Positions 11,936 through 24,161 are shown, counted from the first letter of the stretch. The stretch: 64,000 nt of DNA from Cryptomeria japonica (GCF_030272615.1 NC_081411.1:184799449-184863448), one strand, 5' to 3'. Notes: a model not told the origin generated them from the sequence alone. Numbers and translations: made by a program.

Positions 11936-12110
11936 CTCGTCTGGAATGGTTGCTCAGAGCCCTTACACAGCTTCACTAAAAGTCTTTTTGCCATTAATGG
12001 GGGTTTTACGGGTATTATGCCCTTCACCATTGGTTTATCTCTCCATTAATGAAGGCACGAACAAAGTTAATGCGGGGACATCCAACTAGTTTGTGTGCCT
12101 TGGTTGCAGA

Positions 12111-12488
12111 GCTCCCTCTCTCGCTTATGATCTATAACACCATTATTTATTTATTTATTAATTAGATTACTATTGTTTTAGTATAAGAAGGAAAAATTAT
12201 ATTTAATAATTTGAATTCATGAAAAAAATGTCTTAATAACTTACATGAATAAATTCCCCCCACACATAAGAACTTGCATTAATGGAAAAGAATAAAGTGT
12301 AAGCATTACATTGCTTAAAATAATGAGCGATTGAAGTGTGTTGATTGCAATGATGGGTATGTTTAGTAAGGTGGTGAAGTGTTCAATTTTAAACCAATTT
12401 TCCTTGAACAACTAGTTTCGTATGAAGTTTCAATTCTTTTATTGGAAATGATTTTAATATTAAAATCATAAAATTTTCGTAGTCCATT
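12111..12488. other. AT-rich stretch without a gene
   Basis: It contains a short (TTTA)n run near 12145. There are no reading frames of note and no recognised repeat. It lies just beyond the 5' end of the LINE. Confidence 0.6.
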
Positions 12489-12695
12489 ATGATTTGCTTG
12501 TTACTCTTCTAAATTTGAATGTGTATATTTTGTTGTTGCCAATGTTTACAATCAAATACTATGATCCATCACTAGGGAAAGAGAGAAAGTATGAGAGCTC
12601 TATTTCCTTGGTGATGGATCATAGTGTTTGATTTGAAACGTTGGTAACAACAAAATCTACACAATCAAATCCAGAAGGGTAACAAGAAAATGATA
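12489..12695. repeat. Foldback (MITE-like) element with about 85-bp arms
   Basis: The left arm runs from about 12489 to 12576 and the right arm from about 12608 to 12695. Reverse-complementing the right arm reproduces the left arm with few mismatches. Landmark pairs are 'tgttgttgccaa' with 'ttggtaacaaca', and 'actatgatccatcac' with 'gtgatggatcatagt'. The short loop is itself partly paired (gggaaa with tttcc). Transcription in either direction would give a long hairpin. Related arms occur at 57372-57690 and 62115-62200. No coding capacity is present, and no clear target-site duplication was found. Confidence 0.8.
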
Positions 12696-12844
12696 TTAAT
12701 ATATCATATTTATCCTTAAATATAGAGTATGCAATATAGGACGTGTTAAATAAAAAGGTTGTAGTCGGTATCTATGTTAAGTTAAACAAGAGTTCCAAAA
12801 TAATGATTTAAATATGTAAATTAAAATTAAGAAAATGAAGGATA

Positions 12845-13529
12845 TTTATTAGTTTTTTTGTGGTAATAGAGGAGCATCATATACCTTTAAATGAAAATTT
12901 GAGAAAAAAATTAGGTGGAGGATTCAAACACATCCCATTGATCTTGTGGCTCGTGCACAAAAAAGAAATTATCAAAATACCCCACCCTAGCGATGGAGTA
13001 ATAATAACAATCTAATTGTCGTTTATATGCCAATCTCTCCACTATCTAGATGATGACAAGAAACAGCTCCAATTATGAGAGTAGTTGTGCTAGAAAGACA
13101 TAGGAAGTAGAATGGTTTCAATATTCCAATTCAAATGGACTCCTCATAGCCTAAGTTTTTCTTCCTTTGTGATTGAGGAGATCTCACAAATGTTGGAGTT
13201 CCTATGCGACCTCATCAAATTATGCTTGAATTTGTATGTACAATAAAGAGATAAGACCAATCTTCTCATAAATAAAAAGATAATAATAATCTTCAACATT
13301 AAAATTGTACCATTTCAATTCATCCATAAATGAGGTAAAATCAAATTTTAAATTAGAAATGCTAAATTGTAGAAAAACATGTATGGGACTAGGTTGAGCA
13401 ATCCTTTAGATAAATAAGTCTAGGTGGAAGGGTGGGTAAACACCACAAATCCATTTCCAAGAATCTTGGTTGTGAGGGCACACCAAAAAATATTTTTAAA
13501 CTTGATTCTATTGAAAGATGGGTATGTAT
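12845..13529. repeat. Diverged non-coding repeat, copy 2
   Basis: This is homologous to 20-632, in the same orientation and motif order. It represents the state without the LTR found at about 635, because the sequence continues past 'gatgggtatgta' into unrelated DNA. Relative to copy 1 there is an extra segment near 12960-13030. No gene is seen. Confidence 0.65.
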
Positions 13530-14145
13530 GATAAGAAATCCACTATGTGTTTGTCTCTCTTTTAGTTACAATCAATGACAAACTAAGAACTAGAGAAAAT
13601 GAGAATTTTTTTGCCCAAGTTTAGGCTTCTAGATCCTATTGAATCTAATAGATAAACTACAAGAGAAAGAGATTAATCATTCCCATTTGTAAACTTTCTG
13701 TGATCTTGAGAGGTAAACAAGTTTGTGCAACAGCAAAACATGTAATAAACTTGATTTCAAAAGATAAAGGACAATTTTAGATCCACCAAAATATTTTTTA
13801 GCTAAGCCATATTGGTGTTTCCAACTAATTATCTTGAAATTCTAATGAAATAGCCTATTTGAATCAACAGATCCTTGGGTCAGTGTCCAACAAGTGAAAT
13901 TCAGTCACAAGACTAAAATCTCCTCAAATTCTAACTCTACTACACCAAGGGGTCACCCCATACAATATTTTAAGATCTTATACATATTATATATACAATA
14001 TCATATTATACATATTCTACACCCAAATTTTAAACAAAAGTAGCATGTACGCGTTGTTTTAGCTTTATTACCGCATACAGACTTCTTATAGCATAGGTAC
14101 CCTGTACACGCTTTTGACTATTTAGGCTTGGAAATAGGCCTAGAT
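13530..14145. other. Gene-free DNA left of duplicated unit A
   Basis: AT-rich sequence without recognised domains. It does not match the sequence left of unit B, so the duplication boundary at about 14146 is well defined. Confidence 0.6.
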
Positions 14146-15008
14146 GATAAATCTATGGGTTGGAAGTTTGATTTCCCTCTATTTCTTTCCTTTTTGATGT
14201 GTTTTATTTTATCAACTTGGTTTCTCAACTTTGTCATGATCAGGTTTACACTTCATCAAGTGGGTATTTCTAAAATTACCAACATATTTTCACCCATCTT
14301 CTGAGCTTTCTAACCATATAATTTTTTAAAAAATTTGAACATCAATAACATATTTATTGAATCTCTTTTACCAGTGTCTTCATAGTTCTCACAGACGTAC
14401 GTGTACCATTTTTTAAATAACTTTTGATATACTTATCCAAATTTAAAAAACTTAATATATTATTGTAGTGCACTTGACTCTTTAAAATTTAAAACAAATG
14501 TATTTTTCAATTTTTTTAGTGCAAGTTATGCTTTGCGCACGAATAGGTACCTAATTTTCAAGATGTGCTCGATTGGAAAAATCATAAAAAAAAAATACAC
14601 AATAAATTTATTACAAAAAAATACACAACTTCTAGTGCTCACTCTTAACTATCTTTTTGCTAAAGGATTTGTCAAAATACTAAATCTAACTATGACTTTT
14701 TTGATGTGCACGTCAAATACTATGTTATGTTTTTATAAAAAAAATCGGGGTCTATTTTTTGTGCGCAAAGGATTTGACCCCCTTAAGCTTATCCAATTTT
14801 AAAAATATTTAGTAGTCTAGAAACTAAATTGAGAGTACTATAATATTTGTTCTTTGATTATCTTCATATCTTGAGTGGACGACTTTCAAATTTTGCCTCC
14901 AAGTTTAGGCTCACTTGATTTAAAAAAAAAGTGTCCATTTATACCCCCTTTTTTACCAGGATCTTTCTGCACTTACCCAAAACCATAATCTAATGTGTAC
15001 TTTCATCG

Positions 15009-15355
15009 CATGTCATCCTTGTAAGTGCCTTGGTAGAAATGTACACAAAATTTGGAAGCCTACAAAAGGCGCTAGAATTGTTTGACAAAATGCATAAAAA
15101 AGAAGCAGTCTCATGGAATGCAATGATTTCATGATGTGCGCAAAATTGATTCTTTGGAAATGCCTTAGAATCTTGCAAACAATTGACAACTATGAAGACA
15201 TCTTCAATTTTAGGACCAGATTCTCTAGAAATGTCTTCTACCATTTCCAATTTCCATTTCCTTTGTGTCATCTTGCAAGGTCAAAGACAATTCGCCTCTC
15301 TACACAATTACTTCTTTATAAATGTATCGAAAACAAGTCCCTGCCTCCTCCACAC
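15009..15355 (+). pseudogene. PPR-gene relic, plus strand (unit A)
   Basis: Translation gives LVSALVEMYTKFGSLQKALE followed by LFDKMHKKEAVSWNAMIS. This is a clear pair of plant PLS-type pentatricopeptide motifs, as in organelle RNA-editing factors. Two TGA codons follow where glycine codons are expected (IS*CAQN*FFGNALE), and after that the sequence becomes less motif-like. Only one to two motifs remain, with no start and no DYW or E domain. The same relic, with the same stops, is in unit B, so it decayed before the duplication. Confidence 0.75.
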
Positions 15356-15429
15356 CAATAATGATGTAGAAGATCTATCTAATGTCGATCTCAAAATACG
15401 TTGTCATGTCCTTCATATTGAGATCTAAT

Positions 15430-18181
15430 TTTTATTTATTATAAACAGATTGAAGCAATGATGGGGTTCACCTAGTTTGCTTAACACTTCACCTAGTTGG
15501 TGTTGCTCAATTCCACCAACTCACCAGGCCTAGTTGCTCTCTAGACCTCCAAGTCCTTCTCAATCTCTTCTAGGGCTTAACTCTTTACCTTTTTAAGGTG
15601 TTTTGTTTAGGTGTTTTGGCTAGGAACCCTACCAATTCATAGTGCTTCCCATGTGCTCAATTAGGGCTTCTTGGCTTCCAATTGTCAAGTTGACCTCCTA
15701 TCATTGTGAGATGATGCAGAGGTTTGGAGGTGTCTTATTTCATGTTTTGAATGAATATAGGGTCCATTTTAGGTTTGCAACCATTAAGTTTCTTACCGAT
15801 TTTTTTAGGGCTTGAGTGAAAACAATCCAAAAGACCCCCTAGCAAGTTTGGTTTTCCTTCAGTGGCTCATTTTTTGGGGTTTGGATTCTTATTCCACCAT
15901 ACAATATGCTAACCCCAAAATGAGGGTTTTGAAGGGTTTTCTAGGCCTTTAGCCAACAGTGAATGGTCAAGTTAGGGTTTGAGCATCAAATGACCTTGTC
16001 AAGGCTTCCCCTTGCATTGGCAACTCTATCCCAACTCCTTGGAACCCTCCAAGAACTTATTAAGTGATTTTCCATTCACCTCTACACTTGGCACTTCATT
16101 TTCACCTTATTTCCTCTAGCTGGGTTGCTCCTGGACTCGCCTAGAACAAGGTGACAGTCACATTGAAACTCTTCTCCAGCATTTGCCCCTACACATGTAC
16201 ATTGTCCAAGTGTTTTCCCTTCATGTCCCAACAAGACGTAATGGCAGCACGTGTGGAGTTCATGGGGCAACCATTTTCATATAAAACTGTTATATACAAG
16301 CCAAAAATGGTTGTTTGCAAACTAAAGCAAGAAAACACTAATGGACAATATCTACAAAGCTTGAAATGGAAACAACAGTACTATAACACACTAGTGAAAC
16401 TCAATCCATTGTTGGATCCATGGATTCAATCCATTTTCAATTACAAAATGAGTAAAATCAAGCCAAAATGCTACCAACTAGTCTGAAAATGAGTAGTTTC
16501 AGATTGTTGAACTTACATAACACATTCTCCAACCTTGGTAACCATGAAAGAGAGGGTACTTATAGCTTTCCCACTTTGGGAGTCTTCCTAGGGTGTTGGA
16601 CAATCCATAACTCCATCTCTAACCAATTCAGAACAAAAGTTGTCATGACAACTTTTTGCAACTTTGCAATTTTGCACTTTTTGGTCTTCTCAACCTATAA
16701 GACCTATTCTAAGTCATCACAAATGACTTTTCAAATATTTTTAAGAATAATTTAACCCTCCCTAATGCCTATACCAAGTTTTGACATCTTTGACCATCGA
16801 GAAGGTTAATTACCTACTCAAACCCACTATTTATGCAAAAAAGCAAACCTAAGAAGAATGAAATCAACCTAGGCCTACATTGATTCAAAACACTAAACCT
16901 TGGACCCTCCAGGAGTCCTTATTCACTATTGACTTCGCTAGGGTCAATACAAGCCAAAATAAAAAAAACTAGATAGTCTAAGTCTTAGGTGCTTCTGCAC
17001 CAAGCAACCATTGTAGGAAGATTGGTTTGGGTTTGGCTCATCTTTTGAAACAATGCCATCCAAAAATACACTGAAAATAGATAGTCCAGGCTAGAAGATT
17101 CTGGAATAGATAGTCTTAGCCTAAAAGGACTCTGAGATAGATGGGTGCCAAACAAAAGAAATTCCAATCAAACTTTTAGATAAATTATTATGCTAGAATG
17201 AAGTAGTCAAATGCTACTATTTTAGAGAGAATTGAATGGATATTTGTGGTTAGAACATTTCAAAAACAATAATAATTTACACAAAACTGTAAGATGGGAT
17301 GTGAAAATTTTGTTTTCCATTCCAACACAATCCAATTGAAAAACAAAGAACTTAAAAACTTTATTTCAACTCAATTAAAATCTACATGTATATCATCTTA
17401 AGAGAGAGAAGGCTTCGAAAAATTGTATAAATTGGTAATCAAAATCAACTTGCTTTACAATCATGTTGTAACGCTACAACAGTAATCTTAGAAGGATATT
17501 CATATAGCAATTCAAAAAGATAAATTTGGCCTAATTGCAAGCATATGCACTTAAAATTAGGTCTTGCAGAGCAATTTACTTAAAAAAATTGACCGAACTG
17601 ATACTAGATAGCATTTAATTTGATGAACTAGGAGGTATAAGTGTATCTAAATGCTTTGTCATTGTGAACTTAGGGAATGAACTTTCTTGACACATACGTG
17701 CTCTTTCTAGAATATCTCCTTTTGATGTGTGTCTACCTATTAATAAATAGACTCACCTGTCTTTGATTCTTCCCTACTATCTTTTGTTGAAAGTGTTCCT
17801 TATTTGAAATAGATGGGCTGATTTTTCGAATCAAGGGTCCATATTTCATTGAGGGACGTGAAAGACTGTTGCAACACCCACAACCATCCGATCATTTATC
17901 TTGGAATTTTATATTTTGCCGTTCATGATTTTTTTCCTACCATTTGTTCACCTGTTGACCGTCACTATTTTTCCCTTCTCTTCTAGTATATTTGCTTATG
18001 CCACATGTGGAATTGATATCTGTTGATTGGATCGAAATGTATTGATGATGATGGGTAGTCTTCGTTGTAGCTTGGGTAAAATGCATATGAGATTGGGAGA
18101 TTATTCAAGCAAAAGGAGACCAGCTTGAAATCATAGCCTCCATTTTAAAAGCTAACTTTAACCCCCCCCACAAAAAAAACT
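15430..18181. other. Non-coding, unclassified repeat-like DNA (unit A)
   Basis: There are only short chance frames. The sequence is mirrored in unit B. The stretch 15460-16770 has the look of transposon-derived DNA, with balanced base composition and no introns or domains, but I could not place its edges or family. Confidence 0.5.
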
Positions 18182-18194
18182 AATAGCTCTTTTT

Positions 18195-18487
18195 AAAAAA
18201 TTTTTATGAAGGTCTAGACCTACGAGCATGACAGCCTAGCAAGGGCATGAAGCCCACGAGCTGCCAGTTCAACAAGGACTTTCACAAAGTAATTTTTGCC
18301 ACCCTATAGGCTGAACCTCTTCGGCTAAGAGCCAAGGAGTTAGGGGTATCCATTCCGCCAAATTCGCCCAAGGCACGATCCTAGTCTCATCCCTTATAAT
18401 GTCAGAGCCTTGCACTCAGCAAGACTTGATCTTGGTGGGCTCATTTGGAGCCATTCAACTTCACAAAAAGACCAAGGGCCCATTGAC
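18195..18487 (-). mobile_element. Candidate tRNA-derived SINE (unit A)
   Basis: The 293-bp body is flanked by perfect 13-bp direct repeats 'aatagctcttttt' at 18182-18194 and 18488-18500. On the minus strand it contains AAGTTGAATGG (18451-18461), close to a pol III A box, and GATCAAGTC (18423-18431), which fits the B-box consensus. Their starts are 30 nt apart. The minus-strand 3' end is A/T-rich. It has no open reading frame. The same 293-bp body with the same flanks is in unit B. The family is not identified, and the tRNA resemblance beyond the boxes is weak. Confidence 0.55.
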
Positions 18488-19029
18488 AATAGCTCTTTTT
18501 TGGATGTACCTTAATATTATAATATATTATTTCAAAAGAATTCTTTCTTAAAGATTTTTTTAAAGATTATTTTGTGATGTATTGTATTAGCTTTTATATC
18601 AATTATTTTATTATATATATTTAGTTTTAAAAAAATTATATTATAATTATATTATTATAAGATTATAAATTATATATTTAAAAATATTTATTATTTAACT
18701 ATATATATATATAATTAGTATATAAAATATTTATGTTTTATCTTATTTAAATTATTGTATAAGAAATCTAATATTTTAACTAATCTTTTAGAGAGATAAA
18801 ATGATAAGGGTGAAAGGTGACAAATTAGGTAGGAGGCAAGAAGGGAGGGACCAAAAATTGTTACTTACCCCAAATAATGTAAGCCATTAAAACTTATTTG
18901 TCCAAACACTAGCCAAGTGAATTGTTTAAACTATTAAGAAGCATTAAGATTAAGAAATCAATTTGATTGTTCTTAGATTTAAGGTTATTTAGTTTACATG
19001 GCAATTCTTTTAGGTTCATCAATAAACAT

Positions 19030-19205
19030 ATGAGAACCTTCAATCTCTCTATCTCTATCTCTTTATATATCACTTATTATCTCTATCTTCCTCTTTCCAC
19101 CTCCTCCTCTCTCTTCCCCCTCTATATATCCCTCTTTCTATACCTATCTCTCTCACTCTTCCCCCTTCTTTTTATCCCTCTTTCTGTCTCTCTCCCTATT
19201 ACAAA
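19030..19205 (+). repeat. Polypyrimidine (TCTC-rich) tract, unit A
   Basis: A run of CT-rich sequence ('ctctctatctctatctc' and similar) interrupted by short TAT elements. The matching stretch of unit B (30480-30660) is rearranged, with a local duplication containing 'cataacataagcccattgat'. This indicates instability. Confidence 0.75.
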
Positions 19206-19779
19206 CATAACATAAGCCCATTGATAATGAATCTATATGATTTTTATGATTTAGAGGTTTTTTTTCAATCATATTTGAATCTCTTTACTTCTCCATTGAT
19301 ACCTTTGTTGTACAAACAACATCATTTGCTAAATGATCTATCAATTGCTTTTATGTAGGTACTCCATAAAGATATGCAAAATAATATCTATTTTGTTATC
19401 TATCTTCCTATTGTTCGACGTACGCATTGCTAAATTTACAATGTCCGCGCTGTCAAATCGAGAAAAGGGGGAAAAAGTTCAGAAAACAAATTAAACGAAA
19501 ATACACATTTGAAGTCCACAAGGAGGAAAAAATTTAAAGAAAACAAATCAAACGGAAAAACCATGTCCTGCACCGAAGAAGAATTCAGTGAGAAGAGCCA
19601 TGACTCTTTGCTTTGTAATTCCCGATGCTCGGAAGACTAACTCTACGCTCATGGCATTGTTGACTGGACTCGCTTTCGGCTTTGATGAGCATGTGCACGG
19701 TTAGATTATTATCATTTTTCTCTCTGTTTTGTAGACTAAAACTTTCAAGCTCTTTTGAAAAATTGCGGTTGTTAAATAA

Positions 19780-20210
19780 GCATAAGTGCATATTTTCCAA
19801 ATTTCTGCAACATGCTTTAACATGCATTTTCAACGAATCCATTTTGCTCATAAATCATGGCAGTCGAAAAGAACATATTTCTTTTAGGCATTCTGTCAAA
19901 CATTTCGCGTGCCTTCGCTATGCTTTTACATTTTGTAGTTATGTCTCCCAGGGCAGTAGTAACCATAACATCTAACATAGATTCCCCTTTTATTATGCTT
20001 TGATGAATGTCCATGCATTGTTTTCCCTTTCATTATGCTTTGATGAATGTCCATACACTGTTCCAAAGCTCCGAATTTGGCACAAGCAGGAAGGATGCTT
20101 GGAAACATTGCTGAGTCGGACTCTACACCTGCTAAATTTAATTTGTTTGAATGCTTTCAAATTCTTTTCAACAAATTCATTTACTGCATTTCCTGCAATC
20201 ATTGCAGTTC
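19780..20210 (-). pseudogene. PPR-gene relic, minus strand (unit A)
   Basis: Reading leftwards in three frames gives AVNEFVEKNLKAFKQI, FPSILPACAKFGALEQ, MDIHQSIIKGESML and AKAREMFDRMPKRN, then TAMIYEQNGFVE. These are consecutive PLS-type PPR motifs with a plant gene's spacing. It is disrupted by frameshifts and by an internal 41-bp tandem duplication around 'atgctttgatgaatgtccat'. No start, E or DYW domain is present. It lies opposite in strand to the relic at 15009-15355, so the two need not come from one gene. Confidence 0.8.
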
Positions 20211-20239
20211 AGGAGGACATATATCTTTGAGGCATTTAG

Positions 20240-21556
20240 TCAAATAGTTCACGTGCCTTGTCTATGCTTCCCTATTTGCAGACATGTCAAATGCATTTTA
20301 TTTTCTAAAACCTTTCAACCTATCATCCCCAAGTTTCTGGGTTAGTGACGGCAGGGGATGGAGATGCATCTCTGAGAAAGGATTTTTTGTTTGAAGACAG
20401 TTATTGAATTGTTTTTTTTTATTGAAAAGAATTTCAAACATTCATACAATAATATTGGTAGGTTTTTATTATAGATGTTAGAACATCTTTATGAACATGG
20501 TAATTGAATATGGATTATGGTGTTCGTTTTATATATCGGTGTGTATTCAGATATGGGGTTTAATATTCAAGCCTTCAAAACTGCATGTTTTGCTGTCAAA
20601 TTCTGTCAAACTTATTAATAAAGAAAAATTCTTAAGTAAAAAGATAACTGATTATATTTCAATTGACCTCAAAAGGGATAAAGATGGATTTGCTCTATGA
20701 GTTCTCTTTGACATATTTTTGTATTATGAAAATGGCATTTTCTATTGAATATGATTTAATTCTTATTCAGCAGTGCAATGACTATTGTTAGAAATTAGTG
20801 TTTAACATATGTTATTGAATAATAAATAATAACATAAATGATTATGTAGAGATAAGCTTCTAGGTAGTTGTTAGGTGGTTCAAAATGTGTTAAAATGAAT
20901 GATTGAATTGTTTGTTTGATCTTTTGCTCTTTGTTTCTTTATTTCATTATGACATCAGAGAAGATGTCCCATGAAACCTCTTTGACCTTCCATTCATTCA
21001 TCTTTCCTCCAAAGTGGTGGATACAACAACCAAACAATGTAGACTATGTGCAACAATTATTGATGTCCATCCACTATTCTCGCATTTAGTCGACAAAGGT
21101 ATAGTGCAAACCATTGAAAAATCTGTAACATCCATCATCCATTTGCATTTCTATTTCTTTCTATTGTATTCATTATTTTCACAGTTTTCACTTCATTCTG
21201 TTCATGTTCATATTCATATTCAATATATATATTCGTGATAGGACAAGTGCAGCCACCCAAGAAGGATCTACACCATCTATGTCTTTATATACATACTAAT
21301 ATTTTCCATGGAAGATGAGCCCAAGCAGTGGCGTGATAAGAAGAGGCATTTAAGTTATTTCTAGCCATTATCATTATCAGTTCCAGCTATAACATTTATA
21401 TTAGTTTGGACAATTATGCAACTGAGTTTGCAAATACAGAGTGGCATTCATACAAGGTGCTTTGAAATACCTTCAACATTGGACGCTATCAGCGAAGAGC
21501 AATAGAAAATGGATCTGAAAAAAGGTGAAGAAGATTCGATGGTAATCCGGTCGCGG
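20240..21556. other. Gene-free stretch, near-identical between units
   Basis: There are short reading frames but no recognised domain. The stretch from about 20343 to 21000 differs from unit B at only a few positions, much fewer than the flanks of the units. A 69-codon frame at 20491-20700 is identical in unit B, but the non-coding surroundings are equally conserved. Confidence 0.5.
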
Positions 21557-22006
21557 TGTGATGGATTTTATTCCCAAATAAAACAGAAATCAATGTTTCG
21601 ATATCAGTTCTTGGAGTTAAACTCTCAATAAAACACAAAATGTACAATGTACAAACAGTTGGCAATATAAATAAGACACAAAACACAGAGATGGCTGGAG
21701 ACAAATTACACTTTTCTAATAATCATAAAATGATATTTACAAAGTACTTCATACTTAGATTTCAATCAAAACATGTATAGCAATCTGGAGCTGCAATTGA
21801 TCACTAACTCCTAAAACTATCTGGAGCTGTGCTGAACTCTTTGTTCTTCTGTTTGTCTGGAGTTACATGCTGATTCCTTCTTTCATCTGGAGCCGGCTAC
21901 TGTTGCACTGCGCTCTCTGTTCTTCATTCACTAAATTCGTTGCTGTTGCAACAATCCTCTCTTAGAACTGTTGTTCAGAAAATTCTAACTATTTGTTGCA
22001 ACAACA
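21557..22006 (-). repeat. Possible Copia-type LTR (unit A)
   Basis: On the minus strand it starts near TGTTGTTGCAACAA, contains several 'agctccaga' repeats and a TATA-like 'tatttatattg', and ends near 'ccatcaca'. Its length of about 450 bp is ordinary for a Ty1/Copia LTR. No primer-binding site, internal domain or clean target-site duplication could be found, so the call is tentative. An equivalent is at 33084-33533. Confidence 0.35.
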
Positions 22007-22820
22007 TTCTCCTTTTTGTCTGTTGCTGTCCTTAACAGAAAACTTACCTCTTATTTTCAAAATTTAGATTCAAGCTTACCTACCTTGGTTAACTTCTTTG
22101 CCAAATATGTTGAACAGCGCCGCCTTTGTGAGGTAGTTGCTGGCGGGCTCAGGGACAATGAACTTTTAATATGGTGGTCGAGGTGCAGCATATGTGTAAA
22201 GAGCAGATTGTTGTTTGTGTTACAATCAGAGTTATTTAAGCAATTATCAAGATCAGTAAGGCCTCTTGTGATAGCCGACTGCATGGAGTGAAACCAATAT
22301 AGGATAATGGAGATAATCATAATGGTCGATAAGTGAGTCCTGCATGATCTAGGAAAGATTGGTCATCTAAACAAAAAGAGATGGTTGGAAATGTTAAGAA
22401 AGGCAAAGACAATCTGATAATGGAATAATTTCCAAGTGATGAACAATGATTAAACAACTACTTTATACATTGATAAGTAAAAAATATGTTGATATAACTT
22501 CGGAAGTGACAAAGACATTCAATGATATTAATATTTGCTGACAAAAAATATAGTCAGCATGATAAGTATTCAAAATCATCGGGATGGAAGAATGAGTTTG
22601 GATGCAAGGAGATTCGAAATTTTTTATTAAAAAGGGGTAAACTTTCATCAGTAACTTAGACAATACAGGCTCGCCCTGAGTGCAATTAGGATAAAATTGT
22701 TATCTTTATTAGTAAAGGTTAGTTATTTTTCTGGTTAGTTGTAAGCTGGTTTTGGGTAGTGTAAAAGGCGGAAATAGGATTCATAAGTTTATGCATGTAA
22801 ATTAAAATCAAATCTATTTT

Positions 22821-22954
22821 CGGTAATTGTTTTTGGAAGGTGAATGAAATCAATTGGCTCAACCTAGAATCTGATGGGAAAGAGGTTCAGTAATTGTTTT
22901 TGGAAGGTGAATGAAATCAATTGGCTCAACCTAGAATTTGATGGGAAAAGGGTT
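22821..22954. repeat. 67-bp tandem duplication specific to unit A
   Basis: Two adjacent copies begin 'cggtaattgtttttggaagg' and 'cagtaattgtttttggaagg'. Unit B has a single copy near 34347. It arose after the 10.5-kb duplication, or was lost from unit B. Confidence 0.9.
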
Positions 22955-23374
22955 GAGTATAAGGTGAATTTAATACTCCTTGAATTGAGTTGAAAATGAT
23001 CAATTGAAATGAGGTAAATTGAATGCAAGAACTAGGGTTGATAATGCATAATTGACAATGATAAACATGCACAGGCAGTTTAAGAATTGATATGCAGACA
23101 TGAAGCATAGATATGGAAACGGGAAGGTAAGAGGAACCCGTGGTTGAAATCTAGAATCAGAAATCTGGTTTAGATATGCTAGGTGTTCTTGTCCTAAACT
23201 GTCAAACATAGAAATGTGAAATAGTTTCAAAATCAGGATGTTGTTTTGAGTATCTCCCTGAAAATTCGTCAAAAAAGAATCAGACACTAATGCTAGGTGA
23301 CCTTAACCCAATGGTTTAACTTCTACAAAATCAAGTTCTATGCGCCTTTGTTTGCTCTTCTCAAATCCATAATT

Positions 23375-24146
23375 GTTGTCTTTAGATCTTGTCACCTGCA
23401 AACACAAAAAGGAAAAATGTTGTTGGGTTGATAGGGGTTTGCCTAGGTCAAACCTTAGGTTTGGAATTAACCCTATAATGAATTAAAATAAAATGGAAAG
23501 AATGCCTTGATAAGGTAGAAGCTAGATCTAAAATTGAAATGCTGAATTGGAATGTTATACCTTTATGAATCTTGCATTGAAGTCTTCATGAAAAGGTTGT
23601 TGTTGTCATGTAGGAATGTATGGATTTCTTCATAAGAACTTGATCATGAATGCTATCTTGAATGCTTGAAATCTGAATACTTGACTTCTCCTTCACTACT
23701 CTAATGATGCTTAATTACTTGCTCACTTGAATTCAAAAAGTGTAATTGAAAACTTGTGGAGGGATAATTGAGAGGTGTTTCAAATGAGGGGGTAAGACTT
23801 TCTTTTATACCTCACCCACAAAATGTGTTTTAAATTACAAAGAAGGCTGACATGGGAAATATATTCTTGCCCAAATTTTATGACCATTAAAGGGTCCAAA
23901 ATTGGGCTCATTTACTCTAGACAAGGGCGATAGGCACCTCTAACTAGGAGGTTAAGGGTGTTAGGTGCCCACGACTAGTCCATTAGGGCTAAATCAAAGA
24001 CCAAAGATTGGAGAAGAAAATGAGGATTGAAGATATGATGTTGATGTGAGCATAATCAAGCAAAATCAAGGCATGGAAGGAAGAAACTCCAAAGTGAGTC
24101 CCAAGTGAGTGTAAAATTATATAAGGATACAATTTACGATGCTACA
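23375..24146 (-). repeat. Ty3/Gypsy 3' LTR (unit A)
   Basis: On the minus strand the LTR starts TGTAGCATCGTAAATTGTA at 24146, just after a polypurine tract. It includes 'ctagacaagggcg' and a TATA-like box near 23805. The far edge is not sharp. Homology to the LTR at 635-1371 ends near 23375, but the LTR could extend further, towards 22960. Related LTRs lie at 34831-35603, 41332-42452 and 46270-48753. Confidence 0.6.
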
Positions 24147-24161
24147 TTTAGTCCCCACTTT
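24147..24161 (-). promoter_or_regulatory. Polypurine tract of Gypsy element (unit A)
   Basis: The minus-strand reading AAAGTGGGGACTAAA lies immediately before the LTR start TGTAGCATC. This is the expected plus-strand priming site for reverse transcription and fixes the element's orientation. Confidence 0.7.

Larger units (their letters stand above)
4593..12110 (-). mobile_element. L1-type LINE retrotransposon (inactive)
   Basis: The element has the full order of a plant L1-like non-LTR element on the minus strand: ORF1 with a DUF4283-like region and a CCHC-like knuckle, an endonuclease, a reverse transcriptase, a zf-RVT C-terminal region and a 3' UTR. It is broken by several frameshifts and stops and by a solo LTR at 6960-8319. 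Its 3' end abuts the ankyrin exon-1 fragment at 4592/4593. The 5' end lies near 12110 but is not sharply defined, and I found no convincing target-site duplication. Without the inserted LTR the element is about 6.1 kb. It is certainly not autonomous now. Confidence 0.85.

Noticed and set aside
18423..18461. A and B box motifs as a functional tRNA gene
   Set aside because: No cloverleaf, anticodon arm or acceptor stem could be formed; the boxes fit a SINE head better.
20491..20700. 69-codon frame identical in both duplicated units
   Set aside because: The surrounding non-coding DNA is just as conserved, so identity is explained by recency or gene conversion rather than coding constraint.
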